45,953 nt of DNA, from the NCBI GenBank assembly GCA_016838885.1, contig JAEKNW010000236.1:1-45953 (forward strand), given 5' to 3'. The stretch's first letter is position 1; each line of letters opens with the position of its first letter. The translations under genes and the position numbers were made by a program. Shown one piece after another: positions 34,563 through 44,397 of the stretch. Source of the stretch: Candidatus Cloacimonadota bacterium. Its GTDB lineage: Bacteria > Cloacimonadota > Cloacimonadia > Cloacimonadales > JAFGVF01. The notes under the pieces were generated by a model. That model did not search any database. It was not told the origin of the DNA and saw nothing but the letters and a program-made list of their open reading frames with translations.

Positions 34563-35453
34563 ATGAAAAAACTTACAATAAGTGGATTAAGTAAAACTTA
34601 TTCCAATGGAACAACTGCTCTAAAAGAAGTTAATTTAGAAGTTAATCAAGGGATGTTTGGACTATTAGGTCCGAACGGAGCTGGAAAATCCACACTAATG
34701 AGAACAATTGCTACTCTTCAATCAAGTGATTCAGGTAATATTAAATTCGATAGTATTGATATCCAGGAGAATCAAACTAAAATTAAAAAGAAATTGGGAT
34801 TTTTACCTCAAAGTTTTGATTTTTATCCAAATTTATCTGCTTGGGATACCCTTAATTACTATGCTATTTTGAAAGGGATTACTAATCATAATGAAAGAAA
34901 GAACTTAGTTACAGAATGGTTAGTTAAAGTGAATCTTTATGATCAAAGAAAGAAGAGGGTAGGAGGTTTTTCAGGTGGAATGAAGCAACGACTTGGAATA
35001 GCTCAAGCTTTAATAGCAAATCCGGAACTAGTAATTGTTGATGAACCGACAGCAGGTTTAGACCCCAAAGAGAGAAATCATTTTCATAATATTCTATCAG
35101 AAATTGGTGAAGATAAGATAGTTATACTCTCGACTCATATTGTCGATGATGTTAGTGATTTGTGCACGGATATGGCGATTATTAATCAAGGACAGGTCAT
35201 TCTCCAAGGTTCTCCTTTAGCTGAAGTTGAAAAATTAACTGGAAGAATATGGAGAAAAATAATTAAGAAAGATGAATTAGATTGGTATAGCAGTGAATTT
35301 GAAGTAATCTCATCTCATCTTTATATGGGAGATATTAGGGTTATAGTTTATTCTGATTCTGATTTATCAGGATTTGAGTTAAAGACTCCTGATTTAGAAG
35401 ATGTTTACTTCAAAACAATCCCTCACCAAGGCGACATTGTCGGGGGTGAATAA
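34563..35453 (+). CDS. ABC transporter ATP-binding protein
   Basis: 296-aa cytoplasmic ATPase of an exporter-type ABC transporter. Walker A GPNGAGKST, Q-loop LPQSF, signature FSGGMKQRLGIAQAL, Walker B LVIVDEPTAGLDP and switch H in LSTHIVDDV are all present. The C-terminal 70 residues (KLTGRIWRKIIKKDELDWY and on) are a tail typical of ABC-2 type transporters such as those of the CcmA/NatA group. The stop overlaps the next ATG by one base (TAATG), so it is co-translated with the permease-peptidase fusion, its evident partner. Confidence 0.94.
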   Translation: MKKLTISGLSKTYSNGTTALKEVNLEVNQGMFGLLGPNGAGKSTLMRTIATLQSSDSGNIKFDSIDIQENQTKIKKKLGFLPQSFDFYPNLSAWDTLNYYAILKGITNHNERKNLVTEWLVKVNLYDQRKKRVGGFSGGMKQRLGIAQALIANPELVIVDEPTAGLDPKERNHFHNILSEIGEDKIVILSTHIVDDVSDLCTDMAIINQGQVILQGSPLAEVEKLTGRIWRKIIKKDELDWYSSEFEVISSHLYMGDIRVIVYSDSDLSGFELKTPDLEDVYFKTIPHQGDIVGGE

Positions 35454-38400
35454 TGTTTTTTAACCTCTTAGCCTATGAATACAAGTATCTACTTCGGAGA
35501 GTATCAACTTATGTATATGCTCTAATTTTTTTTAGCTTAGGATTTCTCCTAATGAATGCCTTTGCGGGAGCTTTTACAGGGATTAGAATCCATACTATGA
35601 ATAGTGGAGCTGAACAGAGTTTTACAAATAGTTCTATAAATATTATGATGATTTCATCTGCCCTTAATCTCTTACTAATTCTCTTTATTGGTGGATATCT
35701 AAGCGATATTTTGCTAAAAGACTTTAGTCATAATTCATATCAATTAGTCTATACCAAACAAATTCAGAAAAATAAGCTCTTATTTGCTAGGTTGTTTGTC
35801 GGGATTACCACTGTTATTGGTATCTTCTTTTTTTTACAACTGGGTCTAATGTTAGCTCAATTCTCTCCCTGGTTAGAATCTAAACAATTTCAGCCCTTTA
35901 ATGCTCTCTACTATCTAAATCCATTTTTCAAAATTTCTGTTACTAACATCTTGATAGCATCTTCTTTCTATACACTAATAGCTATAATTAGTAAGAAGAA
36001 ATTATATGTGAATATGTCAGCAGTTTTGATGTATCTTGTCTATACCGCAATCATGGCCTTTAACAGTAAACTAGAGTTAAAAGAGATTTCTGCTCTGTTT
36101 GATATGTTTGGTCTTTCGACTTTGGGCTTAATGACTGAAAATTGGACAATTGCTCAAAGAAACACAGAGTTATTGCCATTTTCATCGTATTTTATGTATA
36201 ACAGATTGCTGTGGTTAGGGATAGCCCTTTTAGTCTATTTGCTGTCCTTTAAGCTCTATAAGTTTGAATTTCCACTAATCAAGTCAGGAAGCAAAGAGAA
36301 GAACAAAGTAAAGGAAGCTGATAAAGCATCTTATGTTCATTATGGAGTCATCTCTATCAACTGGAACTTTATGACTTATTTAAAGCAGTTATCACATTAT
36401 TTTAAGATAGAATTCAAAATTCTCACACGTTCTGTAATCTTCAAGATATTTGGTGTAGTTTTTATCCTCTTTGTCTTAAGTTCACTATCAAATTATAGTG
36501 TTATCTACGATACAGCAGTTCACCCGGTAACTTATATTATTACTGAGAATTTAAAAGGCATAGTTCTTGCTTTTTCTGTACTCTATATTGCAATATTTAG
36601 TAGTGAACTAGTCTGGCGTTCCCGATCTTCAAATTGCGACTTCTTTGAAGATAGTTCACCTCTAAGAAATAGTATAAAAGCTATTTCACATGTCTCTACC
36701 CTAACAATATCAATTGCTATCTTATGGATCATCGGGAGTATTATAGGAGTTGGTTACCAGCTTTATCTCGGCTTCTATAATATTGATTTTTCTCTCTATT
36801 TAATCTATGGAGGATTGCTGTTGATACCGGTAGTAATGTACTCAGCTGTGGCTATTTTGTTTCAAAATATTATGCCAAACAGAATGGCTGGTATTCTACT
36901 CTTTTTTGGATTCTTCACATTTGTTGATTATCTGCCCTACATAGGTCTGGAACATCCTCTTTGGCAAATGTTTGATCTTCCTGGTGTTATCTTCTCAGAT
37001 ATGAATGGGTTTGGAAGCTTTCTTCCTAAGTATTTTACTTATGTTATCTATTGGTTAAGTTTTAGCTTAATGCTTTTTATTTTAGGGATTAGACTGTATA
37101 GAACTGGAGCAAATCAAGGATTCAAAGCTCGGGTTAGAAAATTATATCATGGTTGGACCTTAGCTGAGCAAATATCATTAGGTGTCATGTTAATTATCTT
37201 TATTGCTAGCGGATCTTATATTTTCCATAACACTAATGTCCTAAATACCTATAAAACTCAAAAACAAAGCAGAGAGTTAAGTGTCAATTTTGAAAAAGAA
37301 TACAAACACTTAGAGAAGCTTAATCAACCTAGAGTAACAGATGTTGACCTCAATGTCCAAATCTACCCTAATGAACTGGATGTGCAAGTGAGCGGAGATC
37401 TTATCTTGCAGAATAAACAAAATGTTGCTCTTGATACTCTGATCTTTTTTACTAATAAAAGTAAAGATAACTTCAAGTTTTCTCTCAGTAAAGAGTATGA
37501 AATCCTAACTCAAGATGAAGATTATAATCTTTTTATGTTAAAACTAGCAAGTCCTTTACTCCCAGGTGATACTCTAACCTTTAAGTTCTCAGATTATTAT
37601 GCTCATCAAGGTTATGAAGTAGATACCAATATTTGTGAGAATGGCACCTTCTTCAATAGTTCTACCTTTATGCCTGAATTCAGTTATGCTGAACATTATG
37701 AAATCAGCTCAAATGAGATTAGAAAAAAGTATGGTTTAGAACCTAAAGAGAGAATGGCTGAAAGAGATGATCTCAAGGCTAGAGGAAATCATTATATCTC
37801 TAAAGATTCAGATTGGGTAAACTTCTCAGCAACAGTCGGAACAAGCAGTGATCAAATAGCAGTAGCTCCAGGATACTTAGTTGATAGCTGGGAAAAAGAT
37901 GGAAGAAAGCAATTTAGGTATGTAATGGATCATCCAATTCTAAAATTCTTCTCCTTCTCATCTGCTCGCTATGAGATTGAAAAAGATACTTGGGTATCAA
38001 ACTCAGGTAAAGAAGTAGCTCTAGAAATCTATCATCATCCTGGACATGAATATAATTTAGCTTCAATGATGAAGGCTTTGAAGATGGGCTTAACTTATTA
38101 TTCTGAAAACTTCATGGAATATCCTCACAAGCAAATGAGAATCTTAGAATTCCCTCGCTATTCAACCTTTGCTCAGTCTTTCCCAAATACAGTTCCATAC
38201 TCAGAAGGAATTGGCTTTATAGCCAGATTAGATGGGCAAGAGAAGCAAGATTATCCCTTCTTCGTAACTGCCCATGAACTTGCTCATCAATGGTGGGCTC
38301 ACGTAGTGATCGGTGCTGATGTTAAAGGTGCTGTCTTGATGAGTGAAGCACTTGCTCAGTATTCAGCTTTATCCGTGATGGAAGAAGAATATGGTGAAGT

Positions 38401-39076
38401 AAAAATGGGAGATTTCTTAAAACATGAACTGCATTCCTATGTCGTAGGAAGAAGCTCCGAGAGCTCTAAAGAAATGCCTCTATCTCAAGTAGAAAATCAG
38501 CAATATATCCACTATAATAAAGGTTCAGTAGTTATGTATGGACTCAAAGCCTATATCGGTGAAGATGCCATCAATACAGCCTTAAAAAATGTAGTGGATA
38601 AATATGGCTATCAAGAACCTCCATATATTAACTCAGAAGAGTTTCTCACTGAGTTATATCGTGAGGTTCCAGATTCGCTTCAATTTCTGGCAAAAGAAAT
38701 GTTTGAAGATATAATTTTGTACAGTAATAATGTCAGTAAAGTAGAAGTATTTAAAGAAGATGAGCTGTTTAAAGTAGAGTTAGAGATAGAATGCTATAAA
38801 ATGCGTTCAGATTCAATTGGCAATGAGACACAAGTACCTTTAGATGAATGGATTGAAGTGTTGGCATTTACTGATAAATTTGTCAATGGTGAAAAAACAA
38901 AAGTAGTAGCAAATCCTGATAACAGGTGGTTTAAGCTTCAAAGCGGAAAGAACAAAGTATCATTTTACGTTGATTCGAAGCCAATAGAGGCTGGTGTTGA
39001 TCCGCTGTACAGATTGCTTGATAAGAATGTTTTTGACAATAGAAAAACAATTAAAGAAATTAAGGAAAGATTATGA
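35453..39076 (+). CDS. ABC-2 type permease fused to M1-family aminopeptidase
   Basis: 1207 aa. The N-terminal half has about a dozen hydrophobic segments (about 15-560), forming the membrane half of an ABC transporter, with a last helix at about 575-592. The rest is an exported metallopeptidase with zinc motif HELAHQWW (H941, E942, H945) and E965 in MSEALAQYS, all intact. I count 19 residues between H945 and E965, against 18 in classical M1 enzymes. The exopeptidase GAMEN loop is replaced by a SEGIGF-like sequence. Fusions of this kind are known in Bacteroidota and relatives, but their substrate is unknown. The natural model is coupling of export to trimming of the cargo or a partner; this is inference. 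It overlaps the next gene by four bases. Confidence 0.92.
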   Translation: MFFNLLAYEYKYLLRRVSTYVYALIFFSLGFLLMNAFAGAFTGIRIHTMNSGAEQSFTNSSINIMMISSALNLLLILFIGGYLSDILLKDFSHNSYQLVYTKQIQKNKLLFARLFVGITTVIGIFFFLQLGLMLAQFSPWLESKQFQPFNALYYLNPFFKISVTNILIASSFYTLIAIISKKKLYVNMSAVLMYLVYTAIMAFNSKLELKEISALFDMFGLSTLGLMTENWTIAQRNTELLPFSSYFMYNRLLWLGIALLVYLLSFKLYKFEFPLIKSGSKEKNKVKEADKASYVHYGVISINWNFMTYLKQLSHYFKIEFKILTRSVIFKIFGVVFILFVLSSLSNYSVIYDTAVHPVTYIITENLKGIVLAFSVLYIAIFSSELVWRSRSSNCDFFEDSSPLRNSIKAISHVSTLTISIAILWIIGSIIGVGYQLYLGFYNIDFSLYLIYGGLLLIPVVMYSAVAILFQNIMPNRMAGILLFFGFFTFVDYLPYIGLEHPLWQMFDLPGVIFSDMNGFGSFLPKYFTYVIYWLSFSLMLFILGIRLYRTGANQGFKARVRKLYHGWTLAEQISLGVMLIIFIASGSYIFHNTNVLNTYKTQKQSRELSVNFEKEYKHLEKLNQPRVTDVDLNVQIYPNELDVQVSGDLILQNKQNVALDTLIFFTNKSKDNFKFSLSKEYEILTQDEDYNLFMLKLASPLLPGDTLTFKFSDYYAHQGYEVDTNICENGTFFNSSTFMPEFSYAEHYEISSNEIRKKYGLEPKERMAERDDLKARGNHYISKDSDWVNFSATVGTSSDQIAVAPGYLVDSWEKDGRKQFRYVMDHPILKFFSFSSARYEIEKDTWVSNSGKEVALEIYHHPGHEYNLASMMKALKMGLTYYSENFMEYPHKQMRILEFPRYSTFAQSFPNTVPYSEGIGFIARLDGQEKQDYPFFVTAHELAHQWWAHVVIGADVKGAVLMSEALAQYSALSVMEEEYGEVKMGDFLKHELHSYVVGRSSESSKEMPLSQVENQQYIHYNKGSVVMYGLKAYIGEDAINTALKNVVDKYGYQEPPYINSEEFLTELYREVPDSLQFLAKEMFEDIILYSNNVSKVEVFKEDELFKVELEIECYKMRSDSIGNETQVPLDEWIEVLAFTDKFVNGEKTKVVANPDNRWFKLQSGKNKVSFYVDSKPIEAGVDPLYRLLDKNVFDNRKTIKEIKERL

Positions 39077-39771
39077 AAAAAGTTATAACAATAATTTTAG
39101 TACTACTCTCTTCAGTAGTGCTATATGGTCAAGAAATTACTGATGAATTATGGCTTAGAGCTGTAGAGCTAAAAATGAGCTCAACTCAAGTATATCCAAC
39201 TCAAAGTGAGTATCGCTCTATCACAAAAGATAAGAAGGGAAAAGTAGAGGAAGAAGAAAGTATATTTATCTCACACACAGAAGAAGATGGAGATATCATT
39301 AATAAATTTATTTCTGGTTCAAATTCTCGTGGTGAGATAGATGAAGATTATGAAACAGTCCAAAGATATTTGAGCATAAATGTTATATCTGAGGAAAAAG
39401 GGATTTTTCAGACCACATTATCTGACAAGTTCTCACTAAAGAGAGAGTCTGATGAAAAGATTGAGGGAATTGAATATGCTAAATATAAAATGAAAATGAA
39501 GACTGATAAAGACGGGAAAAAGATCGATAGTGAAGGTTATGTCTGGATAGATAAAGCAAGAGGAGTTCCCTTTAAGCTTGTACTTGATATTGATCCTGAC
39601 CAAAAAATGGTTAAAAAGTTACAAAGCTCAACTTATTATTCCTTGACCGATGAGGGATATCTTGTTTCCACTAAGTCGGAAACTGAAATCGAAGTAAGTG
39701 TTGTCATAAAAAGAATATTTATGACTCAAATAGTGAATCGATCAAACTTCAAAAAACTAGAAAAAATTTAA
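39073..39771 (+). CDS. Exported LolA-like hypothetical protein
   Basis: 232 aa with a signal peptide (KKVITIILVLLSSVVLYGQ). The rest is beta-rich, with segments GIEYAKYKMKMKTDKDGKK and GYVWIDKARGVPFKLVLDI. They resemble the strand pattern of the outer-membrane-lipoprotein-sorting fold (LolA-like), where VWIDKxxGxPxK is typical. That resemblance is by eye. It is the third gene of the ABC/M1 operon, overlapping by four bases (ATGA) and followed by a strong terminator. It is probably a periplasmic partner of the permease-peptidase; the role is unknown. Confidence 0.7.
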   Translation: MKKVITIILVLLSSVVLYGQEITDELWLRAVELKMSSTQVYPTQSEYRSITKDKKGKVEEEESIFISHTEEDGDIINKFISGSNSRGEIDEDYETVQRYLSINVISEEKGIFQTTLSDKFSLKRESDEKIEGIEYAKYKMKMKTDKDGKKIDSEGYVWIDKARGVPFKLVLDIDPDQKMVKKLQSSTYYSLTDEGYLVSTKSETEIEVSVVIKRIFMTQIVNRSNFKKLEKI

Positions 39772-39790
39772 TATAGATAATGATTTTAAC

Positions 39791-39827
39791 ATAAAGCTTG
39801 TCAAAAATTGGCAAGCTTTATATTTTG
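39791..39827 (+). terminator. Rho-independent terminator of the ABC operon
   Basis: ATAAAGCTTG (39791-39800) pairs perfectly with CAAGCTTTAT (39812-39821) around TCAAAAATTGG, followed by ATTTT. It lies 20 nt after the stop of the LolA-like gene. Confidence 0.85.
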
Positions 39828-39856
39828 GAAATAGAAAATACTCGGGAGTAGAAATT

Positions 39857-40570
39857 ATGAACTTTATTATCCTTGATACTGAAACTACAGGCTTTGCCCA
39901 AAATGATAGAATTATTCAGTTAGCTTATATCGTCTATGATGGAATGAATTTGGAACCTTTTGAAACTTTTTGTAGCACCGACCAAGCAATCAATTTTTCA
40001 GCCATGGCTGTGCATCATATAACTCCGGAAATGATAGAGAATCAACCAAGATTAATAGAAACAGAAGTCTATAAATTCTTAGAAGAATTAAATAGTGAAG
40101 ACAACTATCTAGTTATTCACAATGCTTCTTTTGATATTGCTATGTTAGCAAAAGAGGGTTTTAAGAATAGAATGCAAGTTATCGATACCCTCAAAGTTAC
40201 CAAACATCTTGCTCCAAATTTAGAATCTCATGCTATGCAATATCTAAGGTATCATCGTGGATTATACAAAGAGGAAGCTGCCATAGAACAACTATTAAAC
40301 ATAGAAATCAAAGCACACGATGCCATGGGGGATATTGTTGTATTATTCTTGCTACTTAAAAGGCTCTTAGATGGAAGAAGTCCTCAACAACTCGTAGAAC
40401 TAACCCAAAAACCACTCTTAGTTAATAAACTTAGGTTCGGAAAGTATCGCGGTCAATTAATATCAGAAGTTATCAAGACTGATAAATCCTATTTTGAGTG
40501 GATGATATCAAAATTAACTGATTTAGATCCTGATGTAAAATATACCATCGAATATTATATGAATAAATAG
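39857..40570 (+). CDS. DnaQ-type 3'-5' exonuclease with C-terminal DUF3820-like domain
   Basis: 237 aa. The exonuclease fold has ExoI LDTETTGF (D7, E9), ExoII VIHNASFDIAML and ExoIII AHDAMGD (H154, D159), the catalytic set of the DEDDh family seen in the polymerase III epsilon subunit. Residues about 190-235 (KLRFGKYRGQLISEV ... YFEWMIS) match the small DUF3820-type domain found at the end of such exonucleases. No adjacent polymerase gene, so a stand-alone proofreading or repair nuclease is likely. It is monocistronic: a terminator lies before it and the next gene converges 34 bases after its stop, with no strong terminator between. Confidence 0.9.
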   Translation: MNFIILDTETTGFAQNDRIIQLAYIVYDGMNLEPFETFCSTDQAINFSAMAVHHITPEMIENQPRLIETEVYKFLEELNSEDNYLVIHNASFDIAMLAKEGFKNRMQVIDTLKVTKHLAPNLESHAMQYLRYHRGLYKEEAAIEQLLNIEIKAHDAMGDIVVLFLLLKRLLDGRSPQQLVELTQKPLLVNKLRFGKYRGQLISEVIKTDKSYFEWMISKLTDLDPDVKYTIEYYMNK

Positions 40571-40603
40571 AGACTTAATCAGAGTAGATAAGCATAAAAG
40601 AAA

Positions 40604-41452
40604 CTATATATTTACTATAATTTTATTCTTTTCAGATGCTTCTTTTCTCAGTTCATCGACATAGCAATGAAGATAGAGTTCGGATTTATTATCTATTAAG
40701 CAATTAAGCATGAAATCTTTTTTCTCATCATCACTGAAGTGGGGATTGTCATTTCGTTCTGTTACTAAGATTAAGTGATAGCCTAACTTTGATTTTACAG
40801 GTAAGCTTACCTCATTAAGAGGGAGGGTGAATATAACACTATCCAACTCTTCAATAAAGGTATCTGCTGTAACAAATCCCATATCTCCACACTTGATTCC
40901 GGCAGGGCATTCTGAATAGAGATCTGCAATTCTCTTAAAATCTTCTAAGGTGTTAATCTCTTTTCTGTAGTGCATTAGTTTTTTAAAATTCTCTTCTGTA
41001 GCTCCCAGTAAAAGGATATTATAGACATGAGCTTGAGGACAGCAGGAGAAGAGTTCAGAGTTAGTTTCAGCAAAATTAGATACATCTTTAGTAACTCTAT
41101 CTTTGATAAAAGAAGCAAATTTGTCTAAAAACTTGTTAATAATTAAGGATTCTTTAAGAAACTCTTCATAACGAATTCTGTTAAGTTTGTGTTCTTTTAA
41201 GTAGTCAAAATATTGATCTTGTGACTCAAATTTTTGAGAAGCTTCAAAGATTCTTTCATTCCACTCTTCATCGGTAACTTCAACTCCAAATTTATCAGCT
41301 TCAAATAAGAGTAGGTATCTATCGATTAAGTAGTCAATAGCTTTTTTATTATTTTCTTTTTCTCCACAAGAGCAATCAGAGAATAAAACTTGAGCATAAT
41401 CAAATTCTTCTTGATTGATTTGATAATCATAAACATTAGCAATAATTTTCAT
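40604..41452 (-). CDS. Cysteine-rich cytoplasmic parvulin-type peptidyl-prolyl isomerase
   Basis: 282 aa. An N-terminal helical region with a SurA-like pattern (VTDEEWNERIFEAS) precedes a parvulin domain (about 150-240: AHVYNILLLGATEENF, LYSECPAGIKCGDMGFV, IFTLPLNEVSLPVKSKLGYHLILVTER). Unlike SurA and PrsA it has no signal peptide, so it probably acts in the cytoplasm; NifM-type proteins are similar in that respect. Seven or more cysteines are unusual: SDCSCGE near residue 28, FSCCPQ, SECPAGIKC, LNCLI and LHCYV. They could bind zinc or be redox-sensitive. It is the last gene of the mutL-miaA operon, overlapping miaA by one base (TAATG). Confidence 0.85.
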   Translation of the reverse strand: MKIIANVYDYQINQEEFDYAQVLFSDCSCGEKENNKKAIDYLIDRYLLLFEADKFGVEVTDEEWNERIFEASQKFESQDQYFDYLKEHKLNRIRYEEFLKESLIINKFLDKFASFIKDRVTKDVSNFAETNSELFSCCPQAHVYNILLLGATEENFKKLMHYRKEINTLEDFKRIADLYSECPAGIKCGDMGFVTADTFIEELDSVIFTLPLNEVSLPVKSKLGYHLILVTERNDNPHFSDDEKKDFMLNCLIDNKSELYLHCYVDELRKEASEKNKIIVNI

Positions 41453-42384
41453 TAATAATCTCCGATATTTCCATAATTGTCGATAAATTTTTTAATATAT
41501 ACATCGATACTATTATAACTAATCGATTTTCTGTAAAAAACAAGATTAAATTTGCTTCTTTTGTACCAAGTGATCTGCCTTTTAGCATAATTACGGGTAT
41601 GTTGTTTAGCAAGATTTATACATTCAGCTAAGTCAGAGTTATGTAAAAGATAGGGGAGCAGTTCTTTATAGCCAACAGCAGTCAAGCCTGGGGACTTTTC
41701 ATCATAGCCCATTTTTAGTAATAATCTAATTTCTTCTAATAGGCCTGAGATAACCATTTTTTCATATCTTTTATTAATTCTCTCATAAATTGTTTCTCGG
41801 TCATCTAGAATTAAAATATTAAGGACTTTTCTAGGAACTAACAAGCCTTGCTCATCCCAGTAGCTACTTAATCTTTTCTTGCTTGAATAAAATACTTCCA
41901 AAGCCCGGATAATTCTTTGTTTATCATTACTGGCAACCTTCTGGGCAACAAAAGGATCTCTTTTAAGAAGTTGCTGGTACATTACTTCATTACCTAGTTT
42001 TTCCCAATCTTCAGTTAGTGAATCTCTAATATCAGGAGATATCTCTGGGATTTGACATAATCCTTCCAGAAAGGAGGAAATATAGAAGCCGGTACCCCCA
42101 CAAATAATGGGGAATTCTAAACTAGTCTTATCTACTAGTTCAGTGGCTTCACGTGCAAATCTTCCGGCATTATAAGCTTCATCAGGGGTTATAACATCTA
42201 TGAGATGATGTTTAACCAACTTCAATTCTTCCGGGCTTGGTTTTGCTGTAGCTAAATCCATATATTTATAAACTTGGCGCGAATCAGCAGAAATTATATC
42301 TAAACTGAACTTTTGAGCAAGTTCTAAGGCTAAAGAACTTTTTCCTACTGCAGTAGGACCTTGGATAATTATTACAGCTTTCAT
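41452..42384 (-). CDS. miaA: tRNA dimethylallyltransferase
   Basis: Adds a dimethylallyl group to A37 of tRNAs that read UNN codons, limiting frameshifting. 310 aa, standard length. P-loop GPTAVGKSSLAL, SADSRQVYKYMDLATAKPS, HHLIDVITPDEAYNAGRFA, GGTGFYISSFLEGL and LTAVGYKEL are all family signatures, as is the basic C-terminal ARNYAKRQITWYKR-like region (present as RNYAKRQITWYKR). It overlaps mutL at its start and the parvulin gene at its end by one base each. mutL-miaA adjacency is widespread in bacteria. Confidence 0.96.
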   Translation of the reverse strand: MKAVIIIQGPTAVGKSSLALELAQKFSLDIISADSRQVYKYMDLATAKPSPEELKLVKHHLIDVITPDEAYNAGRFAREATELVDKTSLEFPIICGGTGFYISSFLEGLCQIPEISPDIRDSLTEDWEKLGNEVMYQQLLKRDPFVAQKVASNDKQRIIRALEVFYSSKKRLSSYWDEQGLLVPRKVLNILILDDRETIYERINKRYEKMVISGLLEEIRLLLKMGYDEKSPGLTAVGYKELLPYLLHNSDLAECINLAKQHTRNYAKRQITWYKRSKFNLVFYRKSISYNSIDVYIKKFIDNYGNIGDY

Positions 42385-44372
42385 TAGATAATTCTTTTAA
42401 ACTTCTTTTTAAAGTCTTCTAGGGTATAATTAATGATTAAGGGGCGTCCGTGTGGGCAATAATAAGGTACTTTACAGCCAAAGAGATCGCTAATCAGTTT
42501 AATCATTTCACGGCCAGTGAGTGATTTTCCGGCCTTTATGGCTGCCTTACAAGAAACAGATTTGGCAATGCTATCTCGGAAATCTTCACTTTCTTCAAAT
42601 TCAGTTTCTAGAGTCTGCAGGATTTCTAAGAAGATTTCTCCACCACTCCACTCTTCTAGTTCTACAGGAATCTCATCTATTACTATGGAGTTTCCACTAA
42701 AAGTCTTAATAGAAAAGCCAATATTATGAAAATCTTCGATATTTTCCTCGATTAATTCTTTCAGACTCTCGGATATATAGTTAGGGAGGTCTATAACGAT
42801 AGGGAAGAGGAGTTTTTGAACATCAGCTTCAGCTCCCTTCATTCTTGAGATTAATTTTTCATAAAGAATTCTCTCATGAGCTGCGTGTTGGTCGATTACC
42901 ATTAAGCCCTCACCAACTTGAATAAAGATAAAAGTATCTTGGAATTGCCAGGGTTTTACAGCCTCAATTTCACTAATCACCGGCAAATCAATCCTTGCTT
43001 CATTTTTATTAATCTGCTCTTGATTCAAGGTTGAATCAAAATTATTAGAATCGTTATCTTGATCAAATATACTAGGCTGAACTAACTCACTAAACTCTTT
43101 TTTATAGGTAGGAAAACGTGGCACATCAGGTTTTGAATAACTGCTTTGATTGGCATTCTGAGGAAAGCTTCTCGGACCATCATTAATAATACTATGAGAT
43201 TCAGCCTGATGATTTTCAGGTAGTGAGAAATCATTAGTTTGACTAGTAAAATCCTGATTATTATTAAAATTATCTTGCTTACTTCTTTCTTCATATTCAC
43301 GTGATGATCTGGCAAAACCTTCGCCAAATTTATTTTTTATAGATTTAAATTTATCTTCCTGAAGCTGATTTAACCTATTAGTTATAGAATCTTTTACAGC
43401 GTTATAGACTAGATGAGTATCCCTAAATCTAACTTCTCGTTTAGCAGGGTGAACATTTATATCTATTAATTCAGGGTCAATTTCGATAAAGAGAATATAA
43501 GGGGGGAGTATTCCTTGTTGCATATATCTCTCTTTAGCAATAAAGGGTTGATAGGCTGTTTTCAAGGCTTTTATAACTATTTTGTCATTGATGTAACGTC
43601 CATTGATAAAAAGATATTTATAACGCTCAAATCCTTTATGATACTCTTCTAAGCCTGCAATATAGCCTTTTATAGAGAGTTCTTTAGTGTTGTAGGTTAA
43701 TTCAATAAATTCCTGTTCCTGAAAAGACTTACCAAAGACTTCTTTGATTCTTCTATTATAATTATTTACAGCAGGATAGTTTAGTTTCTCTCTATCATTA
43801 GCCACTAGTTTAAATGAAACATTAGGGTAAAGGATTGACTGATAATGAACATAATTGAGGATGTGTTTAAACTCCACAATATCACTTTTCAAGAACTTTC
43901 TTCTGGCCGGAACATTGAAGAAAATCTTCTTTACAGATATAGTTGTACCCGTATTAGCTGCAGTTCTTCTCACATCTTTTAGTTTGCCACCATCAACATA
44001 GATATCGACAGCTACATCAGATTCTTCGTCTTTAGTAATAAGATTAAATCTACTAATTGAAGCAATAGAAGGAATTGCTTCACCTCTAAATCCTAAACTA
44101 CTAATATGGACAATATCCTCTACATCTCGTATTTTACTAGTTGCATGTCTTTCTAAACAGAGCAGAGCATCATCGTTAGACATCCCCTTTCCGTCATCTG
44201 TTACTTGGATCAACTCTTTACCACCTTGGTCAATCTTGATATAGATAGATGTTGCCCCAGCATCTAAAGAGTTTTCAACTAACTCTTTAACAACTGAGAC
44301 AGGTCTTTCGATTACCTCTCCGGCAGCAATCCGGTTTGTAACATTTTCGGAAAGTACTTTAATCACATTCAT
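42384..44372 (-). CDS. mutL: DNA mismatch repair protein MutL (endonuclease-type)
   Basis: 662 aa. N-terminal GHKL ATPase: ELVENSLDAGATSI (E33, N34, D37), DDGKGM (D59-M64) and GFRGEAIPSI. A polar, asparagine/glutamine-rich linker follows (about 345-450). The C-terminal domain has DQHAAHERILYE (D494 on), the DQHA(x)2E(x)4E metal motif of nicking MutL, with CKAAIKAG and CPHGRP metal-site motifs near the end. It is therefore predicted to cut DNA itself, as in bacteria without MutH. AAGGAA lies upstream of the ATG. The gene follows the LPP20-like lipoprotein by 25 bases and is coupled to miaA. Confidence 0.96.
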   Translation of the reverse strand: MNVIKVLSENVTNRIAAGEVIERPVSVVKELVENSLDAGATSIYIKIDQGGKELIQVTDDGKGMSNDDALLCLERHATSKIRDVEDIVHISSLGFRGEAIPSIASISRFNLITKDEESDVAVDIYVDGGKLKDVRRTAANTGTTISVKKIFFNVPARRKFLKSDIVEFKHILNYVHYQSILYPNVSFKLVANDREKLNYPAVNNYNRRIKEVFGKSFQEQEFIELTYNTKELSIKGYIAGLEEYHKGFERYKYLFINGRYINDKIVIKALKTAYQPFIAKERYMQQGILPPYILFIEIDPELIDINVHPAKREVRFRDTHLVYNAVKDSITNRLNQLQEDKFKSIKNKFGEGFARSSREYEERSKQDNFNNNQDFTSQTNDFSLPENHQAESHSIINDGPRSFPQNANQSSYSKPDVPRFPTYKKEFSELVQPSIFDQDNDSNNFDSTLNQEQINKNEARIDLPVISEIEAVKPWQFQDTFIFIQVGEGLMVIDQHAAHERILYEKLISRMKGAEADVQKLLFPIVIDLPNYISESLKELIEENIEDFHNIGFSIKTFSGNSIVIDEIPVELEEWSGGEIFLEILQTLETEFEESEDFRDSIAKSVSCKAAIKAGKSLTGREMIKLISDLFGCKVPYYCPHGRPLIINYTLEDFKKKFKRII

Positions 44373-44397
44373 TACTGTGTTCCTTAGTTATTCTTTT

